A DNA stretch of 64,000 nt from Sabellastarte sp. h YS-2021 (GCA_964017235.1 OZ024931.1:126615530-126679529), one strand, 5' to 3'. Numbered from the stretch's first letter, positions 50,882 through 61,904 are shown. A program made the numbers and translations. The notes: generated by a model not told the origin, from the sequence alone.

Positions 50882-51984
50882 AATCTCAGCAACCTGAATC
50901 TCCATGCTTGGCTCCTAGAGCCTCAGCCATTCAGAGGCAAGGATTCTCTGATGACGTGGCAGCAAGAATTGAAGCTCCACAAAGGAGTTCAACCAGAGCA
51001 GTCTATAAATCAAAGTGGGCCATTTTTGTCAGATGGTGTGACTCACATCAGGTGGACTTCCGGTCGCCATCTGTGAATCAGATAGCAGATTTTCTGTTAT
51101 ATCTGTTTAAAGAAAAACATCTGCAGCCCAGCACTAGTGAGGGCTATAGAACGGCTATTGCTGATATGGTCGTAAATCAGGAAGTCAGTATCAGTAGGGA
51201 TGAAAATTTGACCAGCCTTTTAGACAGTTTCTATAGGGACAAACCCAAGGGCAGGCGAGGGGTTCCTTCCTGGAACCTCTCCTTGGTCCTGCACCAGTTG
51301 ACTAAGGCTCCCTTCGAACCCATGCGGAAGGCCTCTCTTAAACATCTGACCTTTAAGACAGTCTTCCTTTTGGCTTTGGGTTCAGGCAAGAAGCGTAGCA
51401 AGATTCATGCCTGGCTTTTCAGGAACATCAGACATCAGGAGAATTGGCGACAGGTGTCGTTCTACCCTTCTCCTAGCTTTCTTTCCAAGAATCAGTTGGC
51501 TCGGGATGGTCCTTCGGCAGTCTCTCCGGTAGTCATCCCTGCTTTGGCTCCTTCTTTGGACATATCCCTTCAGGAGGATAAATCCCTTTGTCCAGTTAGA
51601 GCTTTGCGTTATTACTTGGACAGAACCAAGGATCTGCGCAAGGGCAAGGAGTTGGTCTTTGTCTCCTTCCGGAAGAGCTTTGAGAAGGATATCGTGCCTG
51701 CCACCATCTCTTCTTGGATCAAACAGACTGTCCTCTTATGTTACCAACTGTCTGATGAGGAGGCTCAGAACTTACATCAGGTTAGAGCTCATGATGTCAG
51801 AGCCTTTGTGGCTTCCAAGGTGTTTCAAGGAGGAGTTTCCTTAGATCAGATCCTCTCAGCCTGCCATTGGAAAGCTCACAATACTTTTACCCAGTTTTAT
51901 CTAAAGGATTTAGCCTGGGCAGACTCGGACCTGTACCACTTGGGCCCTGTGGTAGCTGCCCAACAGGTCCATTCTGATCACTGA
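49126..51984 (+). CDS. Tyrosine recombinase of DIRS-7 with a long RT-overlapping N-terminal extension
   Basis: Without any stop this frame runs from 49126 to 51984; the first ATG is at 49333 (883 codons). The recombinase proper begins near 50935 (RQGFSDDVAARIEAPQRSST, then YKSKWAIFVRWC), after the end of RT. Core-binding domain about 51000-51300, catalytic domain about 51330-51930. Key residues: His and Arg in AHDVRAFVASKVF (about 51790), ACHWKAHNTF, Tyr in QFYLKD. At the first Arg box it reads GSGKKRSKIHAW, with Lys where DIRS-5 has Arg and Lys for the conserved Glu, so activity is doubtful. The 1.8-kb extension overlapping RT is Ser/Pro/Arg-rich, and whether it is translated is unknown. Confidence 0.8.
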   Translation, partial: GRVQSPFQGKATSQPLSLDCEQICKSRQEQGSLRSSGLPPTQKGRGKGGCKVFPGFLQPSVSRSQTQQQMAANLGFERSKPFPGEQNFQDGDPRDHPSLSSARGVGNLAGFQRPLFPHSHSSEVQEVPQVSPQGHLSVQSSSLWFSDGPVGIHQSGQRGEIDGSGTGYPDPPVPRRLVVESPVPGNLPTTYPDPLGPLSRVGLDGKHEEVTVSSATGLQLRRLPVRTEDRSGPSDPGLVVCSQGEITVPKEPEILFSPPVHVSDRPSDGDREAGLVGSPPHEAYPEAPEETLACTGKSGEDHSTTSITPPSSGLVVAREQCAAGTKLAPPSACSTNFYRRLKRRSGCSLRRLHSKRRLVRVGKSLAYKLPRAQSCASGPEELRAPLHSPNCSDCNRQYDCGFLHQQGGRYEIRLSLCPPLETSFMVPSQANSAPGKAHSGPLECDSGQVVSTQSDHTDRVVPVSGGVQSVVLSVGPAPGRPVCDPVQPQTSEVCVSGSRSNILGSGCSEPSMGESGCVRLPSSLSSQPSTLESSRSRMPQDDSDGSGVAKHALVLGSGRSVSADSLLPSSSRGSGHPAVQRDGALKSQQPESPCLAPRASAIQRQGFSDDVAARIEAPQRSSTRAVYKSKWAIFVRWCDSHQVDFRSPSVNQIADFLLYLFKEKHLQPSTSEGYRTAIADMVVNQEVSISRDENLTSLLDSFYRDKPKGRRGVPSWNLSLVLHQLTKAPFEPMRKASLKHLTFKTVFLLALGSGKKRSKIHAWLFRNIRHQENWRQVSFYPSPSFLSKNQLARDGPSAVSPVVIPALAPSLDISLQEDKSLCPVRALRYYLDRTKDLRKGKELVFVSFRKSFEKDIVPATISSWIKQTVLLCYQLSDEEAQNLHQVRAHDVRAFVASKVFQGGVSLDQILSACHWKAHNTFTQFYLKDLAWADSDLYHLGPVVAAQQVHSDH

Positions 51985-52304
51985 AAATTTCATTCCTCCT
52001 TTGAGCTATTCTATGATGTATATAGTGTATAAAAAAAAAAAAACATATTTTCTGCTCTGGATCACCATGATCCCAAGTGGTTCCAGAGAATTGCTAGATC
52101 TTCTATTTCCCCCTTCTTCCTCGGGATGAACTCCTTCCCTCTCTGTCTTAGGTGCATTCCTATCGAGTGCTTGCATAGACAAAAGGGGTGGGGGTATGCA
52201 AGAGGTGTCCGGTACCCTGGTCCTATCCATTGCCGGCTCCTCCTTGCCTTATTACATATCAGGGTCTCCCCTTTGGCTACCCTCCATCCACTGGGTAGTT
52301 ATTC

Positions 52305-52400
52305 TGCATCTGTCCACTAGGTAAGGTGTATTAACGCAATAAAATGGAAAATTTAATAGTAAATTAAATTTTTATAAGTTAATACCTTACCTAGTGGACA
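52305..52400 (+). repeat. ICR of DIRS-7
   Basis: CTGTCCACTAGGTAAGGTG, joint GCAATAAAATGGAAAATTT, then ACCTTACCTAGTGGACAG. ATTCTGCA stands just before it, the counterpart of the ATTCAGC of other families. Confidence 0.9.
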
Positions 52401-52459
52401 GGGGGAGTCCCACCCTACCTTCCCCGCTATTCTAGGCCAAGGGGACTTTCTAGGTAGGC

Positions 52460-52672
52460 AACAAAAAGAGGAAGAGCGCATGCGCAGTACACCGGCAGGC
52501 AGGCTACACAGCCACCTGGCGAATGAGGGGGACGCTACCGGTCCCGGCCAGAGCCCAGCTCAGGACGTTTTTTTCTAACGTTTGGCGTGACCGGCAGGGC
52601 GCCGGACAAATGCATCTGTCCACTAGGTAAGGTATTAACTTATAAAAATTTAATTTACTATTAAATTTTCCA
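52460..52672 (+). repeat. Right inverted terminal repeat of DIRS-7
   Basis: Inverse of 46304-46505, with right-type outer bases (TATTAACTTATAAAAATTTA to TTTTCCA). Contains TTTTTTTCTAACGTTTGGC, the core shared by all families. Confidence 0.9.
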
Positions 52673-52684
52673 ATTTTTTGGTTA

Positions 52685-52790
52685 GATCAAAGAAAGGACA
52701 TAATTTTAACATTGCTCCAAATGCAAGTTTTTCAAATTAGAAGTGATTTACTCTACAATGATAATTTAAAAGTAGCTATTGCTCAGCCAA
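52685..52790 (-). repeat. Partial 155-bp monomer, minus orientation
   Basis: The reverse complement reads GCTGAGCAATAGCTACTTTT and GTAGAGTAAATCACTTCTAA, matching the monomers at 33180-33400. Confidence 0.7.
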
Positions 52791-53149
52791 AGTGCAGTAC
52801 TGTGAAAATATTTGACATTTACTGATATTAGACATTTACTCTTCCTACTTAGTGCAATAAAGTTCGTCAGTATATACCATGTTGTAGATATGAAGAATTA
52901 TGTGAATGTGCAGTAGTATATTAGAGAAATTTGCGTAACACATTGATTGATGCTTGCACGCACACCATATAAATGTGATTAAAAACATAGCCATTCAGGC
53001 ATTTATTGGATAAGTAATGGTACATTTAACCATTGCTTTGCAGCTGTAAAGCTTTTATGGTTTCCATGTTCTCTTTGCATTCATTAATTTAACTACTTGT
53101 ATACTTTTAGCATACTTTTAGTATATATTTATTCAATAAACTACTTGTA
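52791..53149. other. No recognisable gene
   Basis: AT-rich, no features. Confidence 0.4.
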
Positions 53150-53570
53150 TACTTTCAGCCTCCTGCCTGGTCCAACTGCTGCCACTGGAACAGACCACCA
53201 AGGACAGTGACGCCCATTAATCTTTAATTTAGTGAAAAGAGATTCTTATTGGTGTTTACCCCTTCTTTTACGACAACAAACACCGTCACTGCTGTCGTAT
53301 TTTCTAAGATGAATATCTTAATATAAGGCCTTTCAAAACAATTTTTGGCAGTTATTATTTTTAGCCTTTGGACAATTTTGTGACAGGTTCAAATTTGGCA
53401 TTTGACCTTTATCCCGGTCATATGTCCATCACTGCCACTGCTTTAAGTTGAATATCTTCAGAAACATAAAGCCTGTCAAAATGATTTTGGGCAGTTACAA
53501 TTTATAGGTGTGCGAAAACCAATTACTAATTAACGCTTCACCTTTATCAAGGTCACATGTTCAAAAATCC
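53150..53570 (+). repeat. About 300-bp tandem repeat, left part
   Basis: Contains CCACCAAGGACA, TTCTTATTGGTGTTTACC and TTGGCAGTTATTATTT. Matching units occur at 58571-59170, so DIRS-8 lies within this array. The short frame at 53160-53227 after a TTTCAG looks like an exon but is part of the repeat. Confidence 0.65.
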
Positions 53571-53607
53571 CTGTTAAGCTTGTAGTGGGTTGGGAGGGCT
53601 TCTCTTG

Positions 53608-53700
53608 TCCATTAGATAAGGTATTAACGTATGAAAACTTAAATTACTTATTAAATTTGCAATTTTATTGCGTTAATACATCTTACAAATGGAAATTCCT
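53608..53700 (-). repeat. ICR of DIRS-8
   Basis: TTGTCCATTAGATAAGGTAT, AAATTTGCAATTTTATTGCG, TTAATACATC: complement of the DIRS-1 ICR at 1761-1852. Confidence 0.82.
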
Positions 53701-54049
53701 GCTGAAATAACTACCGCTTGGAAGGTGGGTAGCTTACTAGGGACAGTCACTTAAGATTGAGCTCCAAGACATTAGTAGTCTTCGAGGGACATCAAGTGGT
53801 CTCATTGGTCGGTTGCCAGTAACAAGTTACTGGAACCAACCAATCCTGCTCCCCCCCATTTAACAGACCTCTGAGGTGGGGGAAGAGAGTGGTGAGTTCA
53901 GTCCCTGCAGAGGCCCTCTTCTGAAGGAAGATGAGTCTAGCTGGTAGAATTGGCCAGGTCCTGCCACCTTAGACACAGCTTAGTCAAGGTGAAAGGTTGC
54001 TTAATTTATATGGGTTAGTGGTGAATTCGCTGAGCAGCCACCACCAGGC

Positions 54050-54790
54050 CCAAGTAAAAGAGCTTTGAATCAGCCTAGGCCACATCCTTCAAGTAAAACT
54101 ATGTGAAGGTGTTGAGGGATAGCTACTGACAAGCTGATAATAACTGCTCTAAGGAAACTTCCAACTGGAAAGCCTTAGAAGCAGCAAAGATCCTACCATC
54201 ATGGGCTTTAACCTGATGTAGGGTAAGGGATTCTTGATCAGAAAGCTCATAGCATAGGATTACAGTCTGCATGATTCATGATGAGATTGTCAAAACCTTT
54301 TCTTGAAGGAGACAAAGACCAGTTTTTTCTTCTGCCTGAAGTCTGAGGTCCTGTCCAGATAGTAGCACCAGGCCCTAACTGGACATACTGACTCAACCAG
54401 CTGATTCTTAGAAAGTTGGGTGAGGGGTAGAGAGACACCTTGGACCAATGTGTCTGGTGTCTGATGTTTTTAAGAGCCAAGCATGGTTCACTCCTGTGTT
54501 TATCAGAGCCCAGAGCTAAGAGGAAGACAGTCTTGAAGGTCATGTTCAATGCATCCTCAAGGGGTTCAAAAGGAGTCTTGTGACCTGGTGGAGTACGAGA
54601 AAGATTGCATGAGAGGATGCCTGTGACCCTTTGGTCTGTCTCAGTGGAAACTATTCAGGATACAAGTGAGGGTTTTGTCCTTGCTAACATTGATTGGAGA
54701 ATTTTCCAGTTTGTCTGCTATGGCTGATCTGTAGCCAGCAGGTTTGGTAGGCACAGAAGGATCTGACTTGATGTGGCTACCAGAGCCAGG
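54050..54790 (-). pseudogene. Tyrosine recombinase pseudogene of DIRS-8
   Basis: Minus-strand frames give KAHDGRIFAASKAFQ (54175-54235; His and Arg box, with the spacing enlarged by one residue), a TLCPVR-like block, LALGSDKHRSEP (first Arg reads His) and MTFKTVFLLALGS (54490-54545). Frameshifts separate them. Confidence 0.82.
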
Positions 54791-56210
54791 GGATGTTGGG
54801 CCACCCTGGAGCAATCATTGATAGTCCCTTAGTTTTGCAACAACCTTGCCCAGAATGGCTACTGGTGAAAACGCATATGGGTCCAGGTCCTACAAAGGCA
54901 GACTGAGTGCATACAATGCCCAGGCTAGAGAACTCACATGAAATGAGGTAACTCGTTGAATCTCATTGAAAAATGTGTCGATTTCAGGCTGATGCCACCT
55001 GGTGCACATCAGCCTGAAAGCAGAGACCACTCTGGATAATCTGGCCTAGCCTGGATAGCTTGTCTGCTACAACATTAAGCCGGCCTGGAATGTCTCGGGC
55101 CTTGAGGCTCACCTGATTTCTGCAGCATCAGGTCAGAATTTGCCACAGTAGGGTACACAGTAGGCCCGATCTCATGCCTCCCTCCTTGTTTATGTAGGCA
55201 ACAACTTTGGGGTTGTCTGTTGCTTGAACAGAAGTCTTGGAAGTCTTTTAGAGATCTTTGTGTTTTCAGGTGCCATTGGATTGGCCTCATGTGGAGGTAA
55301 CCTAGGTAGACTTGCTTTTCTGTAGCTGTTAATATGCCTAGGAGTGACATGAGCTGCCTGACCTGACAGTAAGGGTCGGTAAGAAGCTTTGAATTTTTAA
55401 GTTTAAGGTCTGCCAACATCTGTAAGTGGGTCTGACCTTGCCCTCGCTGAGGTTGTATTGGTAACCTACGAAGTCAAAGACCTGCTTGGCTTCCAGTTCT
55501 CGTTTCTCCATGTTTACTGTTGAACCTAACTCCTGACAATATAGCCACCAAGGTCGGAGTATGATGGGGGACAAGTTTGGTGGAATGTGGCACCATCTAG
55601 TTACTGTTGGATTCTAGTTCTAGTAGTGATGGAGCAGTGGACAGACCAAATAGTAGAGCTCTGAATTAGTACGATTGACCCTGGACGTGAAAATGCAGGT
55701 ACTTCGTGGAGTGTGTGTTTATTGGGATATGGAAGTACATGTCCTTGAAATCTATGGATGTTACCCATTCATTTTCTGTAAGGAAGTCCATATGCCCATA
55801 TTGAATTATTTCTCTAATTTCAGATATTTATTCAGGGAGCTAAGATCTAGGAAAGGACTCCATTTATTTTGGGGTTTTGGGACCAAGAAAAGTCTTTTTA
55901 AGAAGCCAGAGATGTCTGATGTTGGACCTATTGTGCTGCATTCTTTTGAATAAGTGTAGGTAATGCCTCAATCAGGTAGCTGTTCCTGAGGGGATGTACA
56001 TTGCCACTTATTATTATTGGACACCTGGTGAAAGTTGACCGGCCCCAGAAGGGTAGTGTGTAGCCTTTCTTGAAGATTTTATGACCTTCGAACTTGCCCC
56101 ATAGGGCAGCCCATGTTTCCGAAAACTGTTTTTGTACCCTACAGGCAGATTTTGAGCAACAATGTGGACATTGGTGACAGGTTAGGTAGACAACAACTAA
56201 TCTACACACA
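54790..56210 (-). pseudogene. RT/RNase H pseudogene of DIRS-8
   Basis: Minus-strand pieces: QELGSTVNMEKRELEAKQVF followed by DFVGYQYNL (55450-55540), YCQVRQLMSLLGILTATEKQ followed by VYLGYLHMRPIQWHLK (55260-55380), and KGYTLPFWGRSTFTRCPIII (56000-56075). These match the thumb and N-terminal parts of the DIRS-7 RT. The YLDD region is eroded. Confidence 0.82.
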
Positions 56211-56399
56211 AAACACCTTCACATATTTTATTTGATTTACAATGGGTCTTACGCCTTTCTTTTGTGGTAACCTCACATGATTGGCAGCCATACAATCTAC
56301 ATTTAAAGTCTGACAAAGTACAGGACTGGTCACAAGGGTCTCTGTCCTTCTGAGCTGACCCACAAAGCCCCTCTGGGCTACACAGTTATTGTCATTTGT

Positions 56400-58250
56400 T
56401 TAAACTTTGTCTCTTGGCTTGTAATTGGAATTGAAGGCCTTGCCTTGACCTCATCTGTACTGACCATGAGAGCTCAGTTGTTTTCAGGATGGTGGTCTGG
56501 CTTTCTTACTAGCTTCCTATGTTTGCTTGACATTAGGATATGGATGGTACCGGTCAGACTTTTTGTGAGGTCCACCAGAGTAGCACTTGTTGACCTGGTG
56601 GACAATTTCCTTCTCCACCTTTGAGATAACACTATCTGGGAACAGAGAGGTCATATGAAGAAGTGAGATTCACAAAGCTGCCACTGTGTCAAAATTAACC
56701 CCTTGTTTGAACAAGTCAAGGTAGCTGTCAAGTCTGAGCATGGTGATGTTTACCATGTTAATGAATACAAAGCCTGACAGGTCCTGCATGGTTCTGGCCT
56801 TAGCTGGTGTGATACTCTGATTAAAAGTCATTAAGTATGCAAGTTCATCAACTGCTTCCTTTGCTTTTGTGGTTGACTTCCCTATAGCTTTCTCGTTCTG
56901 AATAACCTTAAGTGGCCAAGTTGTCCTGAACCTTAGTGAAACAACAGCTAAAACCTGCTGCCCAGTTGCAAATCAAGGTTGAGTCTCTAGCCAACCTCTG
57001 TCATTTCCTCAAGGTTTCCTGTGCTATGGGCTGGGAAACCGGTGACCAGAGATTGTCTAGCAATTCTGATGAATACACTTTTGATCTTGAAAATTCTTTC
57101 TTGTCTGAGTACACATCATACCACTTCTGAGTGTGATAGACCTTTACAAACAGGTCCTTAGACAGTCCATTTGTATCAGTACTTCACGTAGGGTAGCCTT
57201 CTGTCAATGTCAATTTCAATTTCTACAATTTCCTGCATAGCCAGTCATCTGGAGGCAGTTTGACAAAGATTTTACAAGTTGATTGGCTTCTGGGACCGGC
57301 AAACAGGTTATCATCATGTGAGGAGGCTGAGCTTTCACATTCAGGTACCTGGTGAAAGCCAATAAAGGATCTGACCCCTCTCATAGTTTTCCAGTTGTTC
57401 TGCTTCTCTGATATGACTTGATCATGGTGTCCAACTTTCTGGTCAGACACTTCACCCTCTTCCTGAAGGGATCGCCTAGCAGAAGTGGTGTTGATTCCTT
57501 GTTCAAAGTCAGAGTCTGGATTCTGAGAGGTAGCACCAGCAAAGTGGTAGGTGGTGTCTTAAATTGTCACTGATACCAGTCGTCTGTGTGGCAGTAATTT
57601 GGTTGGATTGTCCCAACAGGAACCGGCTACAGAGTGTTGATGAACATCAACAGTCACTGATGTAGGTAGACCCTTGTTACTGGTACCCCCGGCAGGGGGC
57701 TGGCTTGCAGTAAACTGACTGACCAGTCCAGTGGGTTTAGCGAGCTGCATCTCACTGGCACTGGTAAAGGACTGGCTTATAGAGGTCTGACTGTCTGGTC
57801 CAGGCTGAATAAATGATCTGTCTGAAGTGAGTATCCGACCAGTGACTGTTTCTTTTGTGATACTGGCATTGAGAGCTGTTGAAAGGTCAGCTGACCAGTG
57901 GCTGGAACTCTTTGTCTGGACGACCTGTCCAACCATTTAGCATCCAATTTCTTGTGGTTTCATCAGTACAAGAAGATCTTGACGACTTAGACGACTTTGT
58001 TTTAGTAGATTCTTTTACTGGGGCCGCTTCCTCTTATCAGAGGTAATTTTGTTAGTGTCAGCACTTTTGGTATGTACCTGTCCTAGGATATTAACAGATC
58101 TTGGATCAACAATCAAGGAAGGATGTGAACTGGCTGTCTTCTCTTTACGGTTTTTTATAAGTGTGGGAAGCATGGGACTTCTGATCAGAAGCCAAAGAGT
58201 TACCCTTCTCACGACACATCACACACGTGTAGATCAAATATAGCCATCAC
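56400..58250 (-). pseudogene. gag pseudogene of DIRS-8
   Basis: Minus-strand pieces match the DIRS-7 gag: RGVRSFIGFHQVPECESSAS and VKLPPDDWLCRKL (57223-57370) against VRSFMGWSHIPVYESD and MPPDDWLCQKL. Upstream there is a Ser/Thr/Gln-rich part (57559-57936). The order is collinear with DIRS-7. Confidence 0.8.
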
Positions 58251-58379
58251 ATGTCAAATACTCCCGTCACTTTTTATAAAAGATTTTTTAAAATAAAATG
58301 TCTTTACAGTAACTTTTACAAAAATTCTTTCAACTTTCAAAAAGCGTCTGAATTCACATGTGCCAAACAAACAAAGATA

Positions 58380-58570
58380 CTATGATGTCATATTGTCTAG
58401 ACAGGAAGTAGGGTGCGCCACCTAGCGAATGCACCTCTCAACTGGTCCTGCCTGTGCAGGCAAAGGATGTTTTTTCTGGCGTTTGGTTGGATCAGTTGGC
58501 GCCGACTGGTATTGCAAATTGTGCATTAGCTAAGGTACTATAGAAATGTAATTCACTTATTAAATTTGCA
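58380..58570 (-). repeat. Terminal repeat of DIRS-8
   Basis: Shares the body of the family B repeats. Its outermost bases (TTCACTTATTAAATTTGCA at 58552-58570) are of the right-end type, although it lies at the gag side of the element, where the left-type end is expected. Confidence 0.78.
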
Positions 58571-59170
58571 GTTCTCTTATCCATCCACTACTTGGCCAGA
58601 GTGTAAATCTCCCACTGAGGAAACACCACCAACATCACTACGTCCAGTGACACAAGTAAATTTTTCATCAAGTCTCCCTTAAAATGGAAATTCTTATTGG
58701 TTTTACCGCCACCCCGTTTTCATATGGCCATCGCTGCCACCACTGCAGTATATTTTAAATTAAATATCTCCATTAATACAAAGCCTAGCAAAATGAATTT
58801 TGCCAGTTATAATCTACAGGTGTGGGAAAATTATTTGACAGGAATCAATTAGGCATTTTACCCCTTCATAAAGGTCACATTATCAAATGGAATTTTTCTC
58901 TTTTCCTGCCACTACTCAGTGTACACCTCCCACCAAGGACACTTATTAAGCATCCCAAACAAGGGGATCCTTATTGGTTTTGCCCCCTGTTTTCAGAAGG
59001 CAAGCACCGCCACAGTATATTCTGAATTTAATTTCTTCCCAATCGTAAAGTTTATGTAATGAGCTTTTGGCAGTTATAAGCAATAGGCATGGGAAAATTA
59101 TTTGAAAGGTCTGAAGCTAGCGTTTGACCTTTATCAAGATCACATGATCAAAATTTAAATTTCTCTTGTA
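58571..59170 (+). repeat. About 300-bp tandem repeat, right part
   Basis: Two diverged units with TTCTTATTGGTTTTACCGCC or TCCTTATTGGTTTTGCCCCC, GCCAGTTATAA or GGCAGTTATAA, and TTATTTGACAGG or TTATTTGAAAGG, continuing the array of 53150-53570. Confidence 0.7.
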
Positions 59171-60180
59171 CTTCCCTTTCACCAGATTTTCTTAGAAAGT
59201 ACAGCATGTACATCAACACAATTTGGCTTGCACTTTTCTCCCCTCAAAATCTAGGCATCACTTGAATTTGAAAAAAAGAAAAAAAAAAGATGTTGAAATT
59301 GATCCTGGGGTCACAAAGTGAATATCTTGTATATTATAGTATATCCACAAAGTTATTGCATGAAGTCCTATAGAAATTAATTAAATCTTCAGGACTATTC
59401 AGACCTGGTGATATGGCTTATGTCTCCTTCTTGCCTGTAAAGGTCAATTCTATGACCATAAGTGGATAACATTTTCACTTATTGCAATGAACAAATATTG
59501 TTGAGAGAAGAAACAAACCTTACCAAATTTCATTTAACCAGTGTTTTCAATTGAAATCTTAAATGTCAAGGAAAACAATTATTCAGGTTCACCATATCAT
59601 TCATTATCTTCACAAATATCGATGTGTAAAGGATATTTGTTCAATCACTTGAATTTTCAGGAGATTATTGTGGGGCTCCACAACATAAACATATGCCTTG
59701 TTATAATAAAAAAAGATCAAGTGATATGTACATTTGTTTAGGATGTAAATTTATGCAATGGACATATTAATGTTCAGAAAAAAATCCTAATCAAATATCA
59801 TTTAATTAGTCTTTTTAATATGAAACATTAAATATCAAGAAAAAGATTTTTTTTTCAAGGTTTATCGTATTATATATATATTTAGTTTTATTTTTGTATA
59901 ATAACACTTAAATTACATGAAATCACTTAACGTACCATTTTTGGCATATTTTTAAGTACTTTATGTCATGATAGCTAATTCCAATGAATCTAGGCTTTTA
60001 TCTTTATATGTTTTCTTTAAGGGATACTAAACTTCATGATCGTTTGATGCTGATTCAAAGCTTAGTACATTACCAATTGACCAAAAATATCTATGGCTTG
60101 TAATACCCTTAATTTCCAACATTTCATAACCGTTTAGCATGTGGATGGTATGCTCGTGTTTTTACTAAATATCAGTGACT
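59171..60180. other. No recognisable gene
   Basis: AT-rich with a short (AT)n run near 59870. No coding or repeat structure is visible. Confidence 0.45.
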
Positions 60181-61440
60181 AGTGAATTGTTTGAAGCTTT
60201 GATTTTCCGACAGGTACCCAACCTGCCTATCACCATTCTGGTTTCCAAACTGTAACTCGACAATGCCGATCAATTTGAAATTTGACAGAGTGGTAGGACA
60301 CTACCTGGGCCACCTTGCTTTTGAATTTGGTACCAGTTGGCATGTGCATTTCTCCGTGCATCTGTGTATATTAATGGAATAATTTAATTTTGAGGACACT
60401 TTGTGAAAACTACAAGTGTCAGTAGAAGATATATAATGTAAATTTAATATAGTTAGCCACAGTTCTAGAATTTAATATCCTGTCACCTGTCAGATTTTCA
60501 CACATTTCAAAATTCTAACAAATTGCCCCCTCATCCATGTATTCTAATCATTTCTGCCTGTTTTTGAACCTTTTTGCCCCGTGTTCCACTGGGTAGTCAA
60601 AGGCTGCAGTATACTGGTGTCACTAGGCAACCATCTCAGCTCTGTTGATAATGTTTCCCATCATGTGCACTGGGATACTGTATGCTGAACACTACACAGG
60701 AGGATTCTCATGTTTTGGCCTTTTTTCTGTGATTTCTAATTCACGTGTGTGGTCTGTGACTGTGGGTGACGGTTATCAGTGAACAGTTAACTAGTACATG
60801 TATTCCAACTTCCGTTTTGAAATCCATAAAGAATATTCAGATATAGGCCATTGAAAATGTCATTATTTTCGCATTTTACTGGTTAATATTTAGCCAAAAC
60901 ATTAAAAAATTGGAGGAAATATCGCATATTTTGTGGCAGCTTGCTACTGACCAATCTGCCCATTAGGTTGATGTCTCTGATGAGAGTCTGTCTGTTTGTC
61001 TATCACTATTCTGGTTCTAAACTGCAACTTGACATTTCTGTCGATCGATTTGAAATCTGTCTCGTATCTGTCTATCTGAAACATTTGCTTTCCGGAATCT
61101 AAATCGAAGATGCTTCCGCAATCAATTTGACAGGGTGATACTACACCACCTGGGCTATGGTGCCTTTAAAATTGGTGTGTCTTTCTATCCATACATCTAT
61201 CTACATTTTGGTTTAACTTGATGTTTCCGCCAGTAAAATTTAAAACAGGGTAGTAGGAAACCATCAGGGCTAGGTTGCTTTCAAAATTGGTTCCATTTGA
61301 GAGAAAAAAACATCTTAAAATTCTGTTTTTGACTCTAACTCGCTCTAACTAAGATGCTGCCACTTATGGATTTCAATTTTAAAGAGTGGCAGGACATTAC
61401 TCAGGCAACGTTGCTTTCATAAACTTGAAAATTTGTTGCC
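60181..61440 (+). repeat. Highly diverged tandem repeat
   Basis: The theme 'TCACTATTCTGGTT..AAACTG.AACTTGACA', then 'GATCAATTTGAAAT', then 'GGTAGGACACTACCTGGGC', then 'TTGCTTT.GAATTTGG' recurs at about 60230, 61000, 61110, 61230 and 61370 with many changes. Period irregular, near 150-200 bp. Confidence 0.6.
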
Positions 61441-61705
61441 AAACCTTTAAATGATACCGATTGCGCAACCCGCCTTTTTGGGGTCTATAACCCCGCTTTT
61501 TTAACACTTCAGGTATAATATACGGAATATACTGACAGTAATCCCAAAAGTAAAGATTACAAAAATATTTAAATTGACTTTAAATTTACTTTGATGTGTG
61601 GGAACTTTTGGTTGAATGTCAAATTTGTAGCTAACCCTGTGACTAATTCAATAAAAACTTGTTTTATAAAAAGAAATTTACAATTAACTACTCTATGTAT
61701 AAAAC

Positions 61706-61817
61706 ATTAGCATACACTGAAGCCAAAATAAATTATATCTAAATGAAATCTGCCTGAAAATATTAGCATACACTGAAGCTAAAATAAATTATATCCAAAT
61801 GAAATCTGCCTGAAAAT
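61706..61817 (+). repeat. Two tandem 56-bp copies
   Basis: ATTAGCATACACTGAAGC recurs at 61706 and 61762, with only two differences seen across the unit. Confidence 0.92.
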
Positions 61818-61904
61818 AGTCACATTTTCAGAATATATGATAGCTCTGAAGTGCCTTTTGAAGTTGCTAAGTTGCATCTTACAGGTTACTAGTCCTAAGG
61901 TTTT

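Larger units (their letters stand above)
46304..52672 (+). mobile_element. DIRS-7: near-complete DIRS-type retrotransposon (family C), 6369 bp
   Basis: Left end TTTTATTGCG, right end AAATTTTCCA, confirmed by the joint in its ICR (GCAATAAAATGGAAAATTT). The order is as in DIRS-5. The RT and recombinase frames are fully open, while gag has one stop and two frameshifts. Terminal repeats have the core TCCACTAGGTAAGG. No target duplication is seen: the flanks are AAAATGAGC on the left and ATTTTTTGG on the right. The right flank holds part of a 155-bp monomer in reverse orientation. Confidence 0.92.
53571..58570 (-). mobile_element. DIRS-8: decayed DIRS-type element (family B relative), minus orientation
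   Basis: On the minus strand it reads gag, RT, recombinase, ICR. The terminal repeat at 58380-58570 shares TGTCTAGACAGGAAG and TTTTTTCTGGCGTTTGG with family B. The ICR lies at 53608-53700 and reads, on the plus strand, as the circle joint TTTGCAATTTTATTGCG. The second terminal repeat, expected below 53608, is missing after about 40 bases. Many stops and frameshifts; not functional. Confidence 0.83.

Noticed and set aside
53160-53227. Possible terminal exon: TTTCAG followed by an open frame of 22 codons and a stop
   Set aside because: The same sequence context (CCACCAAGGACA, then TTATTGGTTTTACC or a variant) recurs at 58590-58990 as part of a tandem repeat that also flanks DIRS-8, so it is repeat and not exon.
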